Below, one piece after another: positions 27,598 to 36,145 of a DNA stretch of 64,000 nucleotides. The DNA is from Bryobacterales bacterium. GTDB taxonomy: Bacteria > Acidobacteriota > Terriglobia > Bryobacterales > Bryobacteraceae. Within the stretch, counting starts at the first letter, position 1; each line of letters starts with the position of its first letter. The notes below the pieces were generated by a model that worked only from the letters and a program-made list of their open reading frames with translations, was not told the DNA's origin and did not search any database. The stretch lies in NCBI GenBank assembly GCA_003164035.1, contig PLRS01000019.1:1-64000 (forward strand). Direction: 5' to 3'. The position numbers and the translations under genes are program-made.

Positions 27598-28398
27598 TCA
27601 GTGCGCTTTCAGAAACAACGATACGGCCATTAGCAGGCCGACGGCCACCACCACGCGGCGCACCGCGGTGCGGCCCATGCGGCGGGCGGTACCGGCTCCT
27701 CCCACGCCGCCCAGGATCGCGGCCACCGCCATGATCAGCACGTAAGGCCAATGGACCATCCGTTCCCAGATGAAATAGACGGTGGCGATGCCGTTCACCG
27801 AACCGCCCAGGATCACCTTGAGGGCGTTCATTTCGTGGATGTCGTCCAGGCCCAGAATACTGAGGGCGGCCAGCATGAGGATGCCGATGCCGGCACCGAA
27901 ATAACCGCCGTACAGGCCGACTACGAACTGGAAGAGCAAGCTGCCGACGAACCACCGCCGGGAACGATGGCGCGCCCCATCGGCGGTCTTGAGCAGCCGC
28001 TGCAACGGCTCCTGGACCATGAACAGCAGGGTTGCGGACAGAATCAGGTACGGGACCAGGAGGTCGAACAATGCCGGCGGGGTGAACCGCAGCAGCCAGG
28101 CGCCCAGCAGCCCGCCGGCCAGGCTGGGCACCACCATGGCCAGAAAACGCGGGTCGGCGCCGCGCAACTCCTTGCGATAACCCCAGGCACTGCCCACCGT
28201 GCCGGGCCAGATGGCGACCGTGCTGGTGGCGTTGGCCCCCACCGAATCGAGCCCGAGCCAGATCAATGTGGGAAAAGAGATCAGCGTGCCGCCGCCGGCC
28301 ACCGAATTGATCGCTCCGGCCAGGAAGGAGGCTCCGAAAGCGGCGGCGGCGTGCGGGAAGTCGAGTGCGGCGTACAAACTTCGAGGATAGCGCAGCAA
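27598..28398 (-). CDS. TauE/SafE family sulfite/anion exporter
   Basis: A 266-residue polytopic membrane protein with about eight hydrophobic segments. The family motif GAINSVAGGGTLISFPTLIW lies near residues 29-48, and GGYFGAGIGILMLA in the second half is the repeated half-motif. It probably exports sulfite, sulfoacetate or another organic anion. It is upstream of DUF72 on the same transcript. Its start lies beside the palindromic repeat at 28402, leaving little room for an ordinary promoter outside the repeat. Confidence 0.9.
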   Translation of the reverse strand: MLRYPRSLYAALDFPHAAAAFGASFLAGAINSVAGGGTLISFPTLIWLGLDSVGANATSTVAIWPGTVGSAWGYRKELRGADPRFLAMVVPSLAGGLLGAWLLRFTPPALFDLLVPYLILSATLLFMVQEPLQRLLKTADGARHRSRRWFVGSLLFQFVVGLYGGYFGAGIGILMLAALSILGLDDIHEMNALKVILGGSVNGIATVYFIWERMVHWPYVLIMAVAAILGGVGGAGTARRMGRTAVRRVVVAVGLLMAVSLFLKAH

Positions 28399-28401
28399 CG
28401 T

Positions 28402-28565
28402 GAGTGCTTGATTAACCGATGTGGAGAGTTAGCCCCTGGCAACCGCTCCCTCGCGGTCGCGGCTCGGTAAGTGACTGCCAACACGCGGCACCCTTTACCG
28501 AGCCGCGACCGCGAGGGAGCGGTTGCACGCCTAAACCGCAAAATCCCCGGATCGGTTAAGCGCCC
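28402..28565. repeat. 164-bp palindromic repeat with a perfect 32-bp inverted repeat core
   Basis: Terminal inverted repeats (gagtgcttgattaaccgat on the left, atcggttaagc on the right) bound a perfect inverted repeat of 32 bp, 28439-28470 against 28495-28526, with a 24-base loop. The core stem contains ctccctcgcggtcgcggctc. It is the most complete of at least three related copies in this window. It sits between the divergent TauE/SafE and PmoA-like genes. It has no coding content. Confidence 0.85.
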
Positions 28566-28611
28566 ACCGCCGGCTTTCAGGCCACCGGCCTCGTGGGATT
28601 ACGATAGAAGG

Positions 28612-29571
28612 GTGCGAAAAGCCTTCTATCCCCTCGTTGTAGTGGCGGCCCTGGCAGTGCCGGCGGTGGGCCAGGTCAAAATCACAGCGGCGGCCGAAAC
28701 CATCGCCATCGACATCGGCGGCAAGCCGTTCACCACCTTTTATATGGCGGGTAAGGACGTGACCAAACCTTACCTGCATCCGTTGCGGGCGGCCACCGGC
28801 ACTTACGTCACGCGTATGTGGCCGATGGAGAAAGTGGCCGAGGAAGCTTCCATTGCCAAGCCCGATCATCAGCACCAGCGCGGCCTGTGGTTCGCCCACG
28901 ACAGCGTCAACGGGCTGGACTTCTGGAACAACGAAGCCTCCTACACCACGCCCAACCGCGGCAAGATCGTGCTGGCGAAGGTGGATTCTGTAAGGAACGG
29001 CAAAAAGAGCGGGTCCATCGCGACGACCTTCGATTGGACCAACCTGGAGGGCCACAAGCTGCTCACCGAATTTCGGGTGATGACCTTCTACGGCGGCGAA
29101 AAGGTGCGAGTCATCGATTTCGACATCACCCTGACGGCGGCGGAAAACGTGGTTTTCGGCGACACCAAGGACGGCGCATTCGGCATCCGCATGCGCCCGG
29201 TGCTGCAGGAAGACAAGGGCACCGGCCACATCGCCAATGCCGACGGGCTCACCGGCGAAAAGCAACTGTGGGGCAAGCCCAGCGACTGGTGCGACTACTG
29301 GGGCACCATCGGGGACGAGAAAGTCGGCATCGCCATCCTGGATCACCCCGATAACCCGCACCACCCGGTGCGCTGGCACGCGCGCGCCTACGGCCTGTTC
29401 GCCGCCAACCCGTTCGGCGTTTCGGTGTTCGATCCGTCGCTACCGAAGAGCCCCACCACGGTGGAAGCCGGCCAGAAGCTGCGCTTCCGCTATCGGGTTA
29501 TTGTCCACCCGGGCGACACCGCGAGCGCGGATATCGCGACCCGCTGGAAGCAGTACGTCGCGGGCAAGTAG
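28612..29571 (+). CDS. PmoA-like exported protein
   Basis: A 319-residue protein starting at GTG 28612, since the codons that follow give a signal peptide (RKAFYPLVVVAALAVPAVGQ). The frame is open upstream only through the repeat at 28402-28565. The body matches the PmoA-like (methane-oxygenase-misnamed) family: TFYMAGKDVTKPYLHPL, DHQHQRGLWF, GDTKDGAFGIRM, WCDYWG and ILDHPDNPHHPVRWHAR. It is an all-beta protein found in sugar-degrading bacteria; the reaction is unknown. It is not a methane monooxygenase subunit. Confidence 0.85.
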   Translation: MRKAFYPLVVVAALAVPAVGQVKITAAAETIAIDIGGKPFTTFYMAGKDVTKPYLHPLRAATGTYVTRMWPMEKVAEEASIAKPDHQHQRGLWFAHDSVNGLDFWNNEASYTTPNRGKIVLAKVDSVRNGKKSGSIATTFDWTNLEGHKLLTEFRVMTFYGGEKVRVIDFDITLTAAENVVFGDTKDGAFGIRMRPVLQEDKGTGHIANADGLTGEKQLWGKPSDWCDYWGTIGDEKVGIAILDHPDNPHHPVRWHARAYGLFAANPFGVSVFDPSLPKSPTTVEAGQKLRFRYRVIVHPGDTASADIATRWKQYVAGK

Positions 29572-29656
29572 CTCGCGCTAGTGTTTTCGTGGCGCGGACC
29601 CCCGGTCTACCGCACCGGGACTCATCCCGGCGCTCTTGGTTGCGTTCCGCTGTGGG

Positions 29657-29693
29657 GCAGCCAATCATGGCTGCAGCCGCCTTTCAGGCGGCT
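29657..29693. terminator. Two adjacent hairpins between convergent genes
   Basis: Hairpin gcagcc-aatcat-ggctgc (29657-29674) is directly followed by agccgcct-ttc-aggcggct (29675-29693) in the 164-bp space between the PmoA-like gene and the BrnA gene, which converge. The second stem is followed by a short pyrimidine run. It probably terminates transcription from the left. Confidence 0.5.
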
Positions 29694-29735
29694 CTTCCCT
29701 TCGCGCGCCTGCCCACCTATTTTGTGGACACTGCG

Positions 29736-29978
29736 CTAGCGATTCGTCGCGGCGCTTCTTGGCGGCATGGCGGCGACCAGCGCTCGCAAAACTGTGTTGA
29801 CAGCCTCCGCGCTCTTGAACACCCGCGCCACATCCGGATCGAGCAGGATCGCGATCGATCCCGGCCGGGTGCGCTCGGCAAATCGGTTTGGCTTCGCCTT
29901 GGCGTAGTCGAAGCGGTATTCGGCTCGAAGTTCAGCGGTTCGCTTCGCCTTGGGCTTAGGTTGTGAGGTGCTCTTCAT
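29736..29978 (-). CDS. brnA: BrnA-like antitoxin
   Basis: An 80-residue protein starting at the ATG at 29978, inside the 3' end of the toxin gene (23-bp overlap). The C-terminal half, with IAILLDPDVARVFKSAEAVNTVLRAL, resembles the ribbon-helix-helix DNA-binding part of BrnA antitoxins. The N-terminal half is basic and Ala/Lys rich. Toxin-first order with overlap is typical of brnT-brnA. It should neutralise the toxin and repress the promoter. Confidence 0.72.
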   Translation of the reverse strand: MKSTSQPKPKAKRTAELRAEYRFDYAKAKPNRFAERTRPGSIAILLDPDVARVFKSAEAVNTVLRALVAAMPPRSAATNR

Positions 29979-30246
29979 AATCGTGCCGTTCTGCCTTCGT
30001 GGCGCCGCGAGCGCCAATGATGCGAATCCGGCCTGTATCCGTCTCCGTAAAGGAGACGAGCAGGAGGTGCTTTGCCGCGGAGTATCCAATTATGATCTCG
30101 CGCGATTCTTCTCCGGAGTGCTCCTCGTCCGGGAAAATTCGCGCCATCGGATTGCTGAATACCGAAGTGGCCTCGGCAAAGCTTATACCGTGCTTGCTGA
30201 GGTTGGATCGAGCTTTGCGCGGGTCCCATTCGAACGCCAACGGCAT
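29956..30246 (-). CDS. brnT: BrnT family toxin
   Basis: A 96-residue BrnT (RelE-fold ribonuclease) toxin, with the family opening FEWDPRKARSNLSKHGISFAEA, then REIIIGYS, LLLVSFTET and RIRIIGARGATKAERHDYE. It is the first gene of the pair and overlaps the antitoxin. An AGGAAGG stretch lies just upstream of the ATG. The length and motifs are complete, so the toxin is probably functional. Confidence 0.9.
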   Translation of the reverse strand: MPLAFEWDPRKARSNLSKHGISFAEATSVFSNPMARIFPDEEHSGEESREIIIGYSAAKHLLLVSFTETDTGRIRIIGARGATKAERHDYEEHLTT

Positions 30247-30361
30247 GGTGCCTTCCTACAGGATACTGAAGTTGCGGCAACGACGATAATTTGGGGTACG
30301 CGCGGCCGTGGCTACGGGACTGCGGTCTTCCGGATCTCGCGACTGAGGCGAACCGCCCGCT

Positions 30362-30862
30362 TCATTCCGGCAGCTTGGGAAAGAAGACCGGGTCGAGGAT
30401 GCGGCGGGTGAGGTCTTCCATATTGAGATATCGGTCGCCGTCGCGATAGGAAGGCGTGGCGCCGGAGAAAATGTCGACCCGGATTTCGAGCGAGCCGGAG
30501 CCATGGTGGACCATGAAGCCGGGGATCTTAGCGTCGATGACGACTTCCACCTGGAGCGCGGGCGTGGTGCCGGCTTTATTGGGCCTGCCCTCCGCCACCG
30601 CGATTCGGATTTTCGACGCCAGGAACGAAATCTCGGCGGACTCCGGACCGAACGCGTCCCGATAGGTTTCCACGCAGCGGCAAAGAACCTCGTACAGCTC
30701 GCGGAGCGCCTCGGGCAATCGGTCTTGAATCTCGGTTTCGCGGCGGCGGCGTTCCCGCTCCTCGCCAATGCGCGTGGTCAGCCATTGGAAAGCCGCGGGA
30801 GGGCCGGTGGTAACGGACGGCGGCTCGGGGACGGCGGTTCTTTTTCGGGTGTGTTCCAGCAT
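30362..30862 (-). CDS. Hypothetical protein
   Basis: A 166-residue soluble protein I do not recognise. It has a basic N-terminus, an Arg/Glu-rich helix (GEERERRRRETEIQDRLPEAL), then a mixed alpha/beta part ending YLNMEDLTRRILDPVFFPKLPE. AGGAGAGG lies upstream of its ATG, and the stop of the M20 peptidase gene is 18 bp before it, so the two are probably co-transcribed. Confidence 0.6.
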   Translation of the reverse strand: MLEHTRKRTAVPEPPSVTTGPPAAFQWLTTRIGEERERRRRETEIQDRLPEALRELYEVLCRCVETYRDAFGPESAEISFLASKIRIAVAEGRPNKAGTTPALQVEVVIDAKIPGFMVHHGSGSLEIRVDIFSGATPSYRDGDRYLNMEDLTRRILDPVFFPKLPE

Positions 30863-30880
30863 GGGCCTCTCCTGGTTGTA

Positions 30881-32113
30881 TTATCGCGCCAGCGCTACCG
30901 CCAGCAGCAGCGCGCGCTGGGTGCCGCGCCAGGAATCCCTGGTATCGAAAGTCTCGTTGAGCGAGTGGGCGCCGCTGCCGGCGCCGCCGCCGCTGATGGT
31001 GATCGCCGGGATGCCGAGATTCATAGGCACGTTGGCATCGGTCGAACCTTCGTGCAAACTCTCGGCGATATCGAGGGCGCGCGAGACGGCCAGCGCGGTC
31101 TGCACGATGGGACTCTCCTTGGGCGTCTGGCCGGCGGGGCGGAGACCTACCAGTTCGGCGGAAACCGAAATCGGCCCGCGATTGTGCCAGCGCTGATTCT
31201 CTTCCTCCACGGCGGCATGGAGAGCCGCCTGAAACTTCTCGTCGACCGCCTTCAGCGCAGCCGGATCGGCCGATCGCATATCCACCTCCATCCAGGCTTC
31301 AAACGGAATGGCATTGACCGAGGTGCCGCCGCCCACGCGGCCCACGTTGAAGGTGGTTTTGGGCTGGGCGGGCACTTCGAAGGCGTCGATCTTGGCGATG
31401 GCCCGGCCCATGGCCTGAATCGGATTGGCCATTCCGAAAGCGCCGTAGCTGTGGCCGCCGGGGCCTTTGAATGTGACCCGGTAGCGGTTGCTGCCGACGC
31501 CGATGTGGGTGAGCCCCAGGCCGATGCCGTCGATGGAAACGAACTTGTCGATCTGGCCCTTCAGGGTGGCCCCGAACAGCTCTTTCATGCCGCGCAAGTC
31601 GCCCAGGCCTTCTTCGCCGACGTCGGCCACGAAGGTGATGGTGCCGGGCGTCTCCACGTGGGCTTCGTCAAGCGCGGCGATCATGCCGAGCAGCACGGCC
31701 AAGCCGCGGCAATCGTCGCCGATGCCGGGCCCCTTCAGCACCGTGCCGTCGCGCGTCACCTGGACGTTGGTGCCTTCCGGAAAAACTGTGTCGAGATGGG
31801 CCGCAAATACCAGGTTGGGGTGGGCGGAGCGGCCGGGGCGAACGCCGATGACGTTGCCGGCGCGGTCGATGCGGACGTCCTTTAGGCCAGCGCTTCGGAA
31901 GAGGCGCTCGAACTCGCGGCCGCGGACTTCTTCGTGGAACGGCGGCGCGGCAATCTGGCACACCCGTATCTGTTCCTCGACCATGCGCGGTTCGTTGCGC
32001 TCGATGGCGGCAAAAGCCGCCCGGATGGACGGGTCGTTGACCAGGCCGGCGGGATTCTGGGCCAGTCCGATGGCGCAGACCGGAAAGAGCAATACGGTTC
32101 GGAAGCAGTTCAT
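30881..32113 (-). CDS. M20 family metallopeptidase, exported
   Basis: A 410-residue M20/ArgE/DapE-type peptidase. The start at 32113 gives a signal peptide (MNCFRTVLLFPVCAIGLAQ); the frame is open upstream but without homology. Di-zinc ligands lie in AAHLDTVFP, GIGDDCRG and DVGEEGLGD (with the catalytic Glu), plus the C-terminal GAHSLNE. A dimerisation domain is marked by GPGGHSYGAFG. It probably hydrolyses a peptide or N-acyl amino acid in the periplasm. This is the last intact gene before the remnant region. Confidence 0.9.
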   Translation of the reverse strand: MNCFRTVLLFPVCAIGLAQNPAGLVNDPSIRAAFAAIERNEPRMVEEQIRVCQIAAPPFHEEVRGREFERLFRSAGLKDVRIDRAGNVIGVRPGRSAHPNLVFAAHLDTVFPEGTNVQVTRDGTVLKGPGIGDDCRGLAVLLGMIAALDEAHVETPGTITFVADVGEEGLGDLRGMKELFGATLKGQIDKFVSIDGIGLGLTHIGVGSNRYRVTFKGPGGHSYGAFGMANPIQAMGRAIAKIDAFEVPAQPKTTFNVGRVGGGTSVNAIPFEAWMEVDMRSADPAALKAVDEKFQAALHAAVEEENQRWHNRGPISVSAELVGLRPAGQTPKESPIVQTALAVSRALDIAESLHEGSTDANVPMNLGIPAITISGGGAGSGAHSLNETFDTRDSWRGTQRALLLAVALAR

Positions 32114-32412
32114 AAGCTTCCAGCATACGCCAGAGAGCCAGATCCGCCCGCCTCTCACTTTACGTGGTTTCGAAATTACGATTGCGCACTCTCGATACGT
32201 GTGTGCCACCGCTCCCGGGCGGAGGTCTACGCGCCTGGAGTTCCGATGGACACTGAACGGGGCCACGGCATGCTCAACCGCCTCTACTTTCTCTACGAAG
32301 CGTACGACAATTACTGGGACTTCCCGTCGTTGATCGATATCTACCACCGCGATGTCTGGAGGCCCGAAGCGGTCGGCCGGGCGCGCTCGGCGATCGACCC
32401 GCGCATCGAGGA

Positions 32413-32436
32413 AGCGCCGAGACGAATCTCGGCGCT
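32413..32436. repeat. 10-bp-stem hairpin repeat with a second copy at 57122-57152
   Basis: Perfect stem agcgccgaga/tctcggcgct with loop cgaa. The surrounding 31 bases (32410-32440) match 57122-57152 at 28 positions. It lies between an unrecognised segment and the amidohydrolase fragment, inside the remnant region, so it may mark an insertion or recombination point. Confidence 0.6.
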
Positions 32437-32440
32437 GCAG

Positions 32441-32569
32441 GCGAATTACAACGCCGCCATCATGCAGAAGAAGGGTGTACTGGTGAGCCTGAACAGCGAC
32501 AGCGAGAACGGCGAATTGATGGGACGCCTGAATACCGAGGCGGCCAAGGCGATCAAATACGGCGGTCTC
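32441..32569 (+). pseudogene. Amidohydrolase (imidazolonepropionase-like) C-terminal fragment
   Basis: About 43 residues, ANYNAAIMQKKGVLVSLNSD then GELMGRLNTEAAKAIKYGGL, are the strongly conserved late segment of imidazolonepropionase-like amidohydrolases, including the metal-binding Asp in NSDS. The metal-binding HxH part and the C-terminus are absent. The same open frame extends on both sides with protein-like sequence I cannot assign (for example GMLNRLYFLYEAYDNYWDF upstream and VDTNEVGEFLPQVRALIAV downstream). Confidence 0.7.
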
Positions 32570-32673
32570 TTTGGATTGAGCGAAATTGGGGCGGAGCGCG
32601 TCACGGTCGACACCAATGAGGTCGGAGAGTTCCTGCCGCAGGTCAGAGCCCTGATCGCTGTGAACCCGGACAG

Positions 32674-33678
32674 CGCCAGTTTCGCAAGCTGGCAAATCTC
32701 GAAGGCGGCGAGGATGCACTTTGCTTCGCCAGTGGAATGGCGGCAGCCTCGGGCCTGCTGCTTGGCACACTGCGCGCCGGCGACCATCTGGTGTTGAGCG
32801 ATGTCTGCTATGCGGGAATGGCCGAACTCGGCCGCGACACGATCCCCGGCTTCGGCATCGAGGTGACTACGGCGGACTTCTCGAACCTGGATGCGGTGCA
32901 ATCCGCGGTCCGGCCGAATACGCGGCTCCTATGGGCCGAATCGCCGTGCAATCCGATCCTCCGGTTGACCGATATCGCCGCGGTCGCACAGATCGCCCGC
33001 CGAGCCGGCGCGGCGCTGGTAGTGGATTCCACCCTCGCCACTCCAGTTGTTACTCGCCCGCTTGCGTTGGGCGCGGACTGGGTGGTGCATTCTCTCACCA
33101 AATACCTGAATGGGCACGGCGATGCTCTTGGAGGAGTCGTGATCGGAGAGCGCGCCGGATTGGCGAAGCTGCGCCAGCACGCACTGATTCACTTCGGCGG
33201 CGCCCTCAGCCCGTTCAACGCCTGGCTGATCCGCCGTGGAATTCACACGCTGAGCTTTCGCATGCGTGCCCACGCGGAAGGGGCCATGGCTGTGGCGGCC
33301 CACCTGGAATCTCACCAGCGCGTCCACCGCGTGATCTATCCTGGACTTCCTTCGCACCCGCAATATGAATTGGCCCGCCGGCAGATGACGAGTTTCTCCG
33401 GGATGCTCACTTTTCAAGTGAAAGGCGACGGAGCCGAAGTGGCTCGCCAATTCGCGTGTCGTGCGCGGGTTTTCACCTGTGCCGTTTCACTCGGCAAACA
33501 GCGCAGCCTGGTATTCTATCTGCCCACCGAGGACCTGCTTCGCAGTTCCTTCACGCTATCGGGGCCGGCACTCGAGAGCTGCCGTAGCTTCGCCGGCGAC
33601 GGGATTTTTCGTGTATCGGTCGGGCTGGAGGATCCCTACGACCTGTGTCGCGACCTTGACCGTATACTCGACGCGTGA
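32674..33678 (+). pseudogene. Trans-sulfuration PLP enzyme (cystathionine gamma-synthase-like), N-terminus missing
   Basis: About 334 residues of a Cys/Met-metabolism PLP enzyme. The recognisable sequence begins mid-domain at FRKLANLEGGEDALCFASGM, so the first 60-80 residues are lost. The PLP lysine is present in VVHSLTKYLNGHGD, with DSTLATP and a complete C-terminus (GIFRVSVGLEDPYDLCRDLD). An internal ATG at 32737 could start a shorter product, but it would lack the substrate-binding N-terminus. I count it as a remnant, though it is the best preserved one in the region. Confidence 0.75.
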
Positions 33679-33964
33679 CATCTCGCCGGCCCGGCCGGGT
33701 CGACGGTTGGTCGCTTTCCCTGGCGCCGGAACAAACGTTCCCGTGTGGCTTTTGGGGTCGTGCACCATTGCGCATCAAAAACACCGCTTGTCGCGCCACG
33801 CCTGCGCAGCAACCCTCCTCACCCGTTTTTCTCCCGCGTTGAAACTAACAGCGAAGGCCGTGTCGGTCCCCCCAGTCTGACAGGTTTCTTCCGGGCCGCG
33901 GTTCGCGCGAGTCGGTCAAGCGGGCCGGCGAAGAGGTGAGATCGGCCCGGCCCGAGGCGCTTGC

Positions 33965-34405
33965 CGAAGCCTTCAGCGTCGCGCGCATCCAGTCCTCATC
34001 CTCCCAGTCGGAATGGAAGGCTTCGCCCGCGCCCAAGCGCTTCGCTACGGCGCCCCAGATGGCGATATCGGACCGGCATTCGTACATCGGCTCTATGCAC
34101 TTTTCGCTATAAACAATGGCATGACCCGCCTGACCGTAGAAACCGCAATCGTGGCCCTCGAAGACCGTGGTGGCGGGCAGGAGCAGGTCGGCGTAACGGG
34201 AAAACGGGGTGGGGAATTGGTCGGCGCAGATGATGTAGTCGAGCGAATCGAGCGCGCGGGCGATCTTGTTGGAATCTCCCGCCTGATTGACAACACTCGC
34301 GCCATGGCCGATCAGCAGGCGGATCGAGACGGGTGTCACATTCCCGTCCGGTTGCGGCGCTTTGCCTGAAAGGATGGCGTCAGCGATGCGGCATTCATTC
34401 ACGTG
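33965..34405 (-). pseudogene. Molybdopterin oxidoreductase fragment (central domain)
   Basis: About 147 residues with NECRIADAILSGKAPQPDG, GHGASVVNQAGDSNKIARAL, DQFPTPFSRYADLLLPATT and CIEPMYECRSDIAIWGAVAK are the central domain of a DMSO-reductase family catalytic subunit. N- and C-terminal parts are missing. The piece at 38350-39360 contains an equivalent of its last portion (SDYEFWIDLGVRMGYG), so the two come from different, paralogous genes. About 160 bp without a recognisable gene separates it from the trans-sulfuration remnant. Confidence 0.8.
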
Positions 34406-34499
34406 CACCCGTACCTTGCTGCTCCGGGTGGCGCCGAGATCGCCAATGCACGAACCCGGCCAGGCGGCGCTCGGCCTCGCTCGACTCCCGCGCGCGACA

Positions 34500-34940
34500 T
34501 CAGCAGTCCCGCCGCGCCATACTTCCAAACGGCCAGGCGGTGCGCGAACTCGGCGCCCCCGGAGGCGAGCACGATCTTGCCCTTCACGTCCTTGCCGGCG
34601 TAGTCGGAATCGCCGACGCCTTCGCCGACATCGATGACTTCGCTGGTGACATCGGCGCTGGTGCTGTAGCGCCCGAGCACCTGCCGCGCGACGGCGAAAT
34701 CGGCGATGCGCTGGCCGTGCGGTTTCACCATGTCCAGGATGCCGACTTCGCCTTCCCATGCGGGTTCGCCGACGAACGCCCAGTAGTATTTTCGGCCGTC
34801 GGCTGGAAAGCCCTCGATCTTCACGTCCGTCAGCCCGTTCGAGCGCAAACGGCCGGCAATGTACTCCGCCACGTCGTCCTCGCCTTTCGAGGGGGTGAAG
34901 CCCGTGTATTTCGTCACGATGTTGCGGAAATCGATGAGCG
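34500..34940 (-). pseudogene. M28-type peptidase N-terminal fragment
   Basis: About 145 residues, from LIDFRNIVTKYTGFTPSKGE to LAVWKYGAAGLLMS, look like the N-terminal and PA-domain part of an M28 aminopeptidase. The catalytic zinc domain is absent. The segment is in a frame different from the pieces on both sides, and its coding sequence is read through in another frame by a long chance ORF. Confidence 0.6.
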
Positions 34941-35029
34941 GCTCTTCGCCCGGGCTCTCGTCGCGAATAGCATGAAACACGGAGGTTGGCAGCAGCGTGT
35001 TCCGCTGACCGAACGAAGCGGTCGATGTT

Positions 35030-35554
35030 TTCCGCGCGGTTGAACCCCGCAAACAGGAACGATTTCAACACGCGCGCCGTCTGCGACGATCCCGAGGCGA
35101 TGGCCCGACGGATCGCCCCCGCCAGGGGATTGGGCGTCCCGGCCTTGTCCGCCGTCTCGAAACGCAGAAAGGCGGCGAAATCGCGAATCGCCGCGAATCC
35201 CACGGCGAGCAGCGGGGCCGGTTTGCCGCCGGCTCCCGGATAAGTGGGAAGGCGGATTCCGTGGCCGTCTTCCCAGTGGATGCTGACGACGGTGTAACCG
35301 TTGTCTTCGAGAAATCCGTTTCCGATATCCGGCTGAGGCCCCGCGGGATCGACGGGCGTGTTGTACAACCCGTTGGTGACCGGGTGGCCGCGGTTCTCAA
35401 CGTCGAAGAGCAAGACGCGATTGCCCGCCGATGGTTGCTCCGGTGCCAGGATCTCGAATTCGCTGCCGTATTCGATGCGCCCGTCGGCGCGCCTGGCGGC
35501 TTGGGCGAGATTGGGAATCGGTCCCGCTTCGCGATGCCAAGCCACCGGCCACAC
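35030..35554 (-). pseudogene. Alpha/beta hydrolase domain protein fragment
   Basis: About 170 residues with RVLLFDVENRGHPVTNGLYN, NGYTVVSIHWEDGHGIRLP and the nucleophile-elbow-like GSSQTARVLKSFLFAGFN are typical of the large secreted alpha/beta-hydrolase domain family of acidobacteria. Both the N-terminal and the C-terminal half, with the remaining catalytic residues, are gone. It starts immediately beside the formamidase fragment. Confidence 0.65.
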
Positions 35555-35557
35555 CGT

Positions 35558-36145
35558 TCAGTTTCGCGATTGGAAAAGACTATTGGGAATCAGGCTGTGG
35601 ACGCCTAGAGTGCCATCCACGCACTGGGTGATCACAAAGTCCACGCCCACGCTCGCCAGAACGTAAGCGTCATCGTGGCTCATCTTCTTTTCGGTCATGA
35701 GGAAGTCGATCGTCTCCAGGATCGCCAGTTTGGCCGCCTCGTTGAGATCCGGGTCGAGTCCCATGGCGATATAGTGCGTAGGAGTTTCGGCGCGCGGCCA
35801 TTTGAGGTGCATATCGTGGCGCACGATGAACTGGAATGTTCCGGTGAGCGAGGTTTCGAGCGCGTGGCGGTCCACCTCGCCCTCGCCCTGTGCCGCGTGT
35901 CCATCCCCCACCTGGAAGAGCGCGCCGGCCACGTGGACCGGAATGTAAAGGGTCGATCCTTCCGCCAGGTCGCGGTTGTCGAGGTTTCCGGCGTGAATTC
36001 CCGGCGGACCGCTGCGGATCTTCCCCATCGAGGGCGGAGGCGCCACACCCATCCCGCCGAAGAACGGCCGGAGCGGGACATCCACGCCCGGAGCGACGTG
36101 CCCGATCCTGCGCTCGCGGTCGAGCGGCACGATCCTGGCGCCGCG
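35558..36145 (-). pseudogene. Acetamidase/formamidase C-terminal fragment fused in frame to a TonB receptor remnant
   Basis: About 195 residues are the C-terminal half of an acetamidase/formamidase: RPFFGGMGVAPP, GNLDNRDLAEGSTLYIPVHV, the signature FQVGDGHAAQGEGEV, then MSHDDAYVLASVGVDFVITQ and an apparently natural C-terminus. The same open frame continues upstream into a TonB receptor barrel (ending SVSLFKS), so a deletion has joined two unrelated genes in frame. The N-terminal half of the amidase is missing. Confidence 0.85.

Noticed and set aside
28612-29571. Methane monooxygenase subunit (from the PmoA family name)
   Set aside because: The protein is soluble, beta-rich and lacks membrane helices and copper ligands; only the family name is shared.
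30503-31885. A 460-codon plus-strand open frame opposite the M20 peptidase and the hypothetical gene
   Set aside because: Antisense to the M20 peptidase, whose zinc ligands are visible; composition is that of a shadow frame.
33845-35554. A single 569-residue minus-strand protein
   Set aside because: It reads an alpha/beta-hydrolase piece, then an M28 piece in the wrong frame, then a molybdopterin oxidoreductase piece. It is open by chance in GC-rich DNA and is not one gene.
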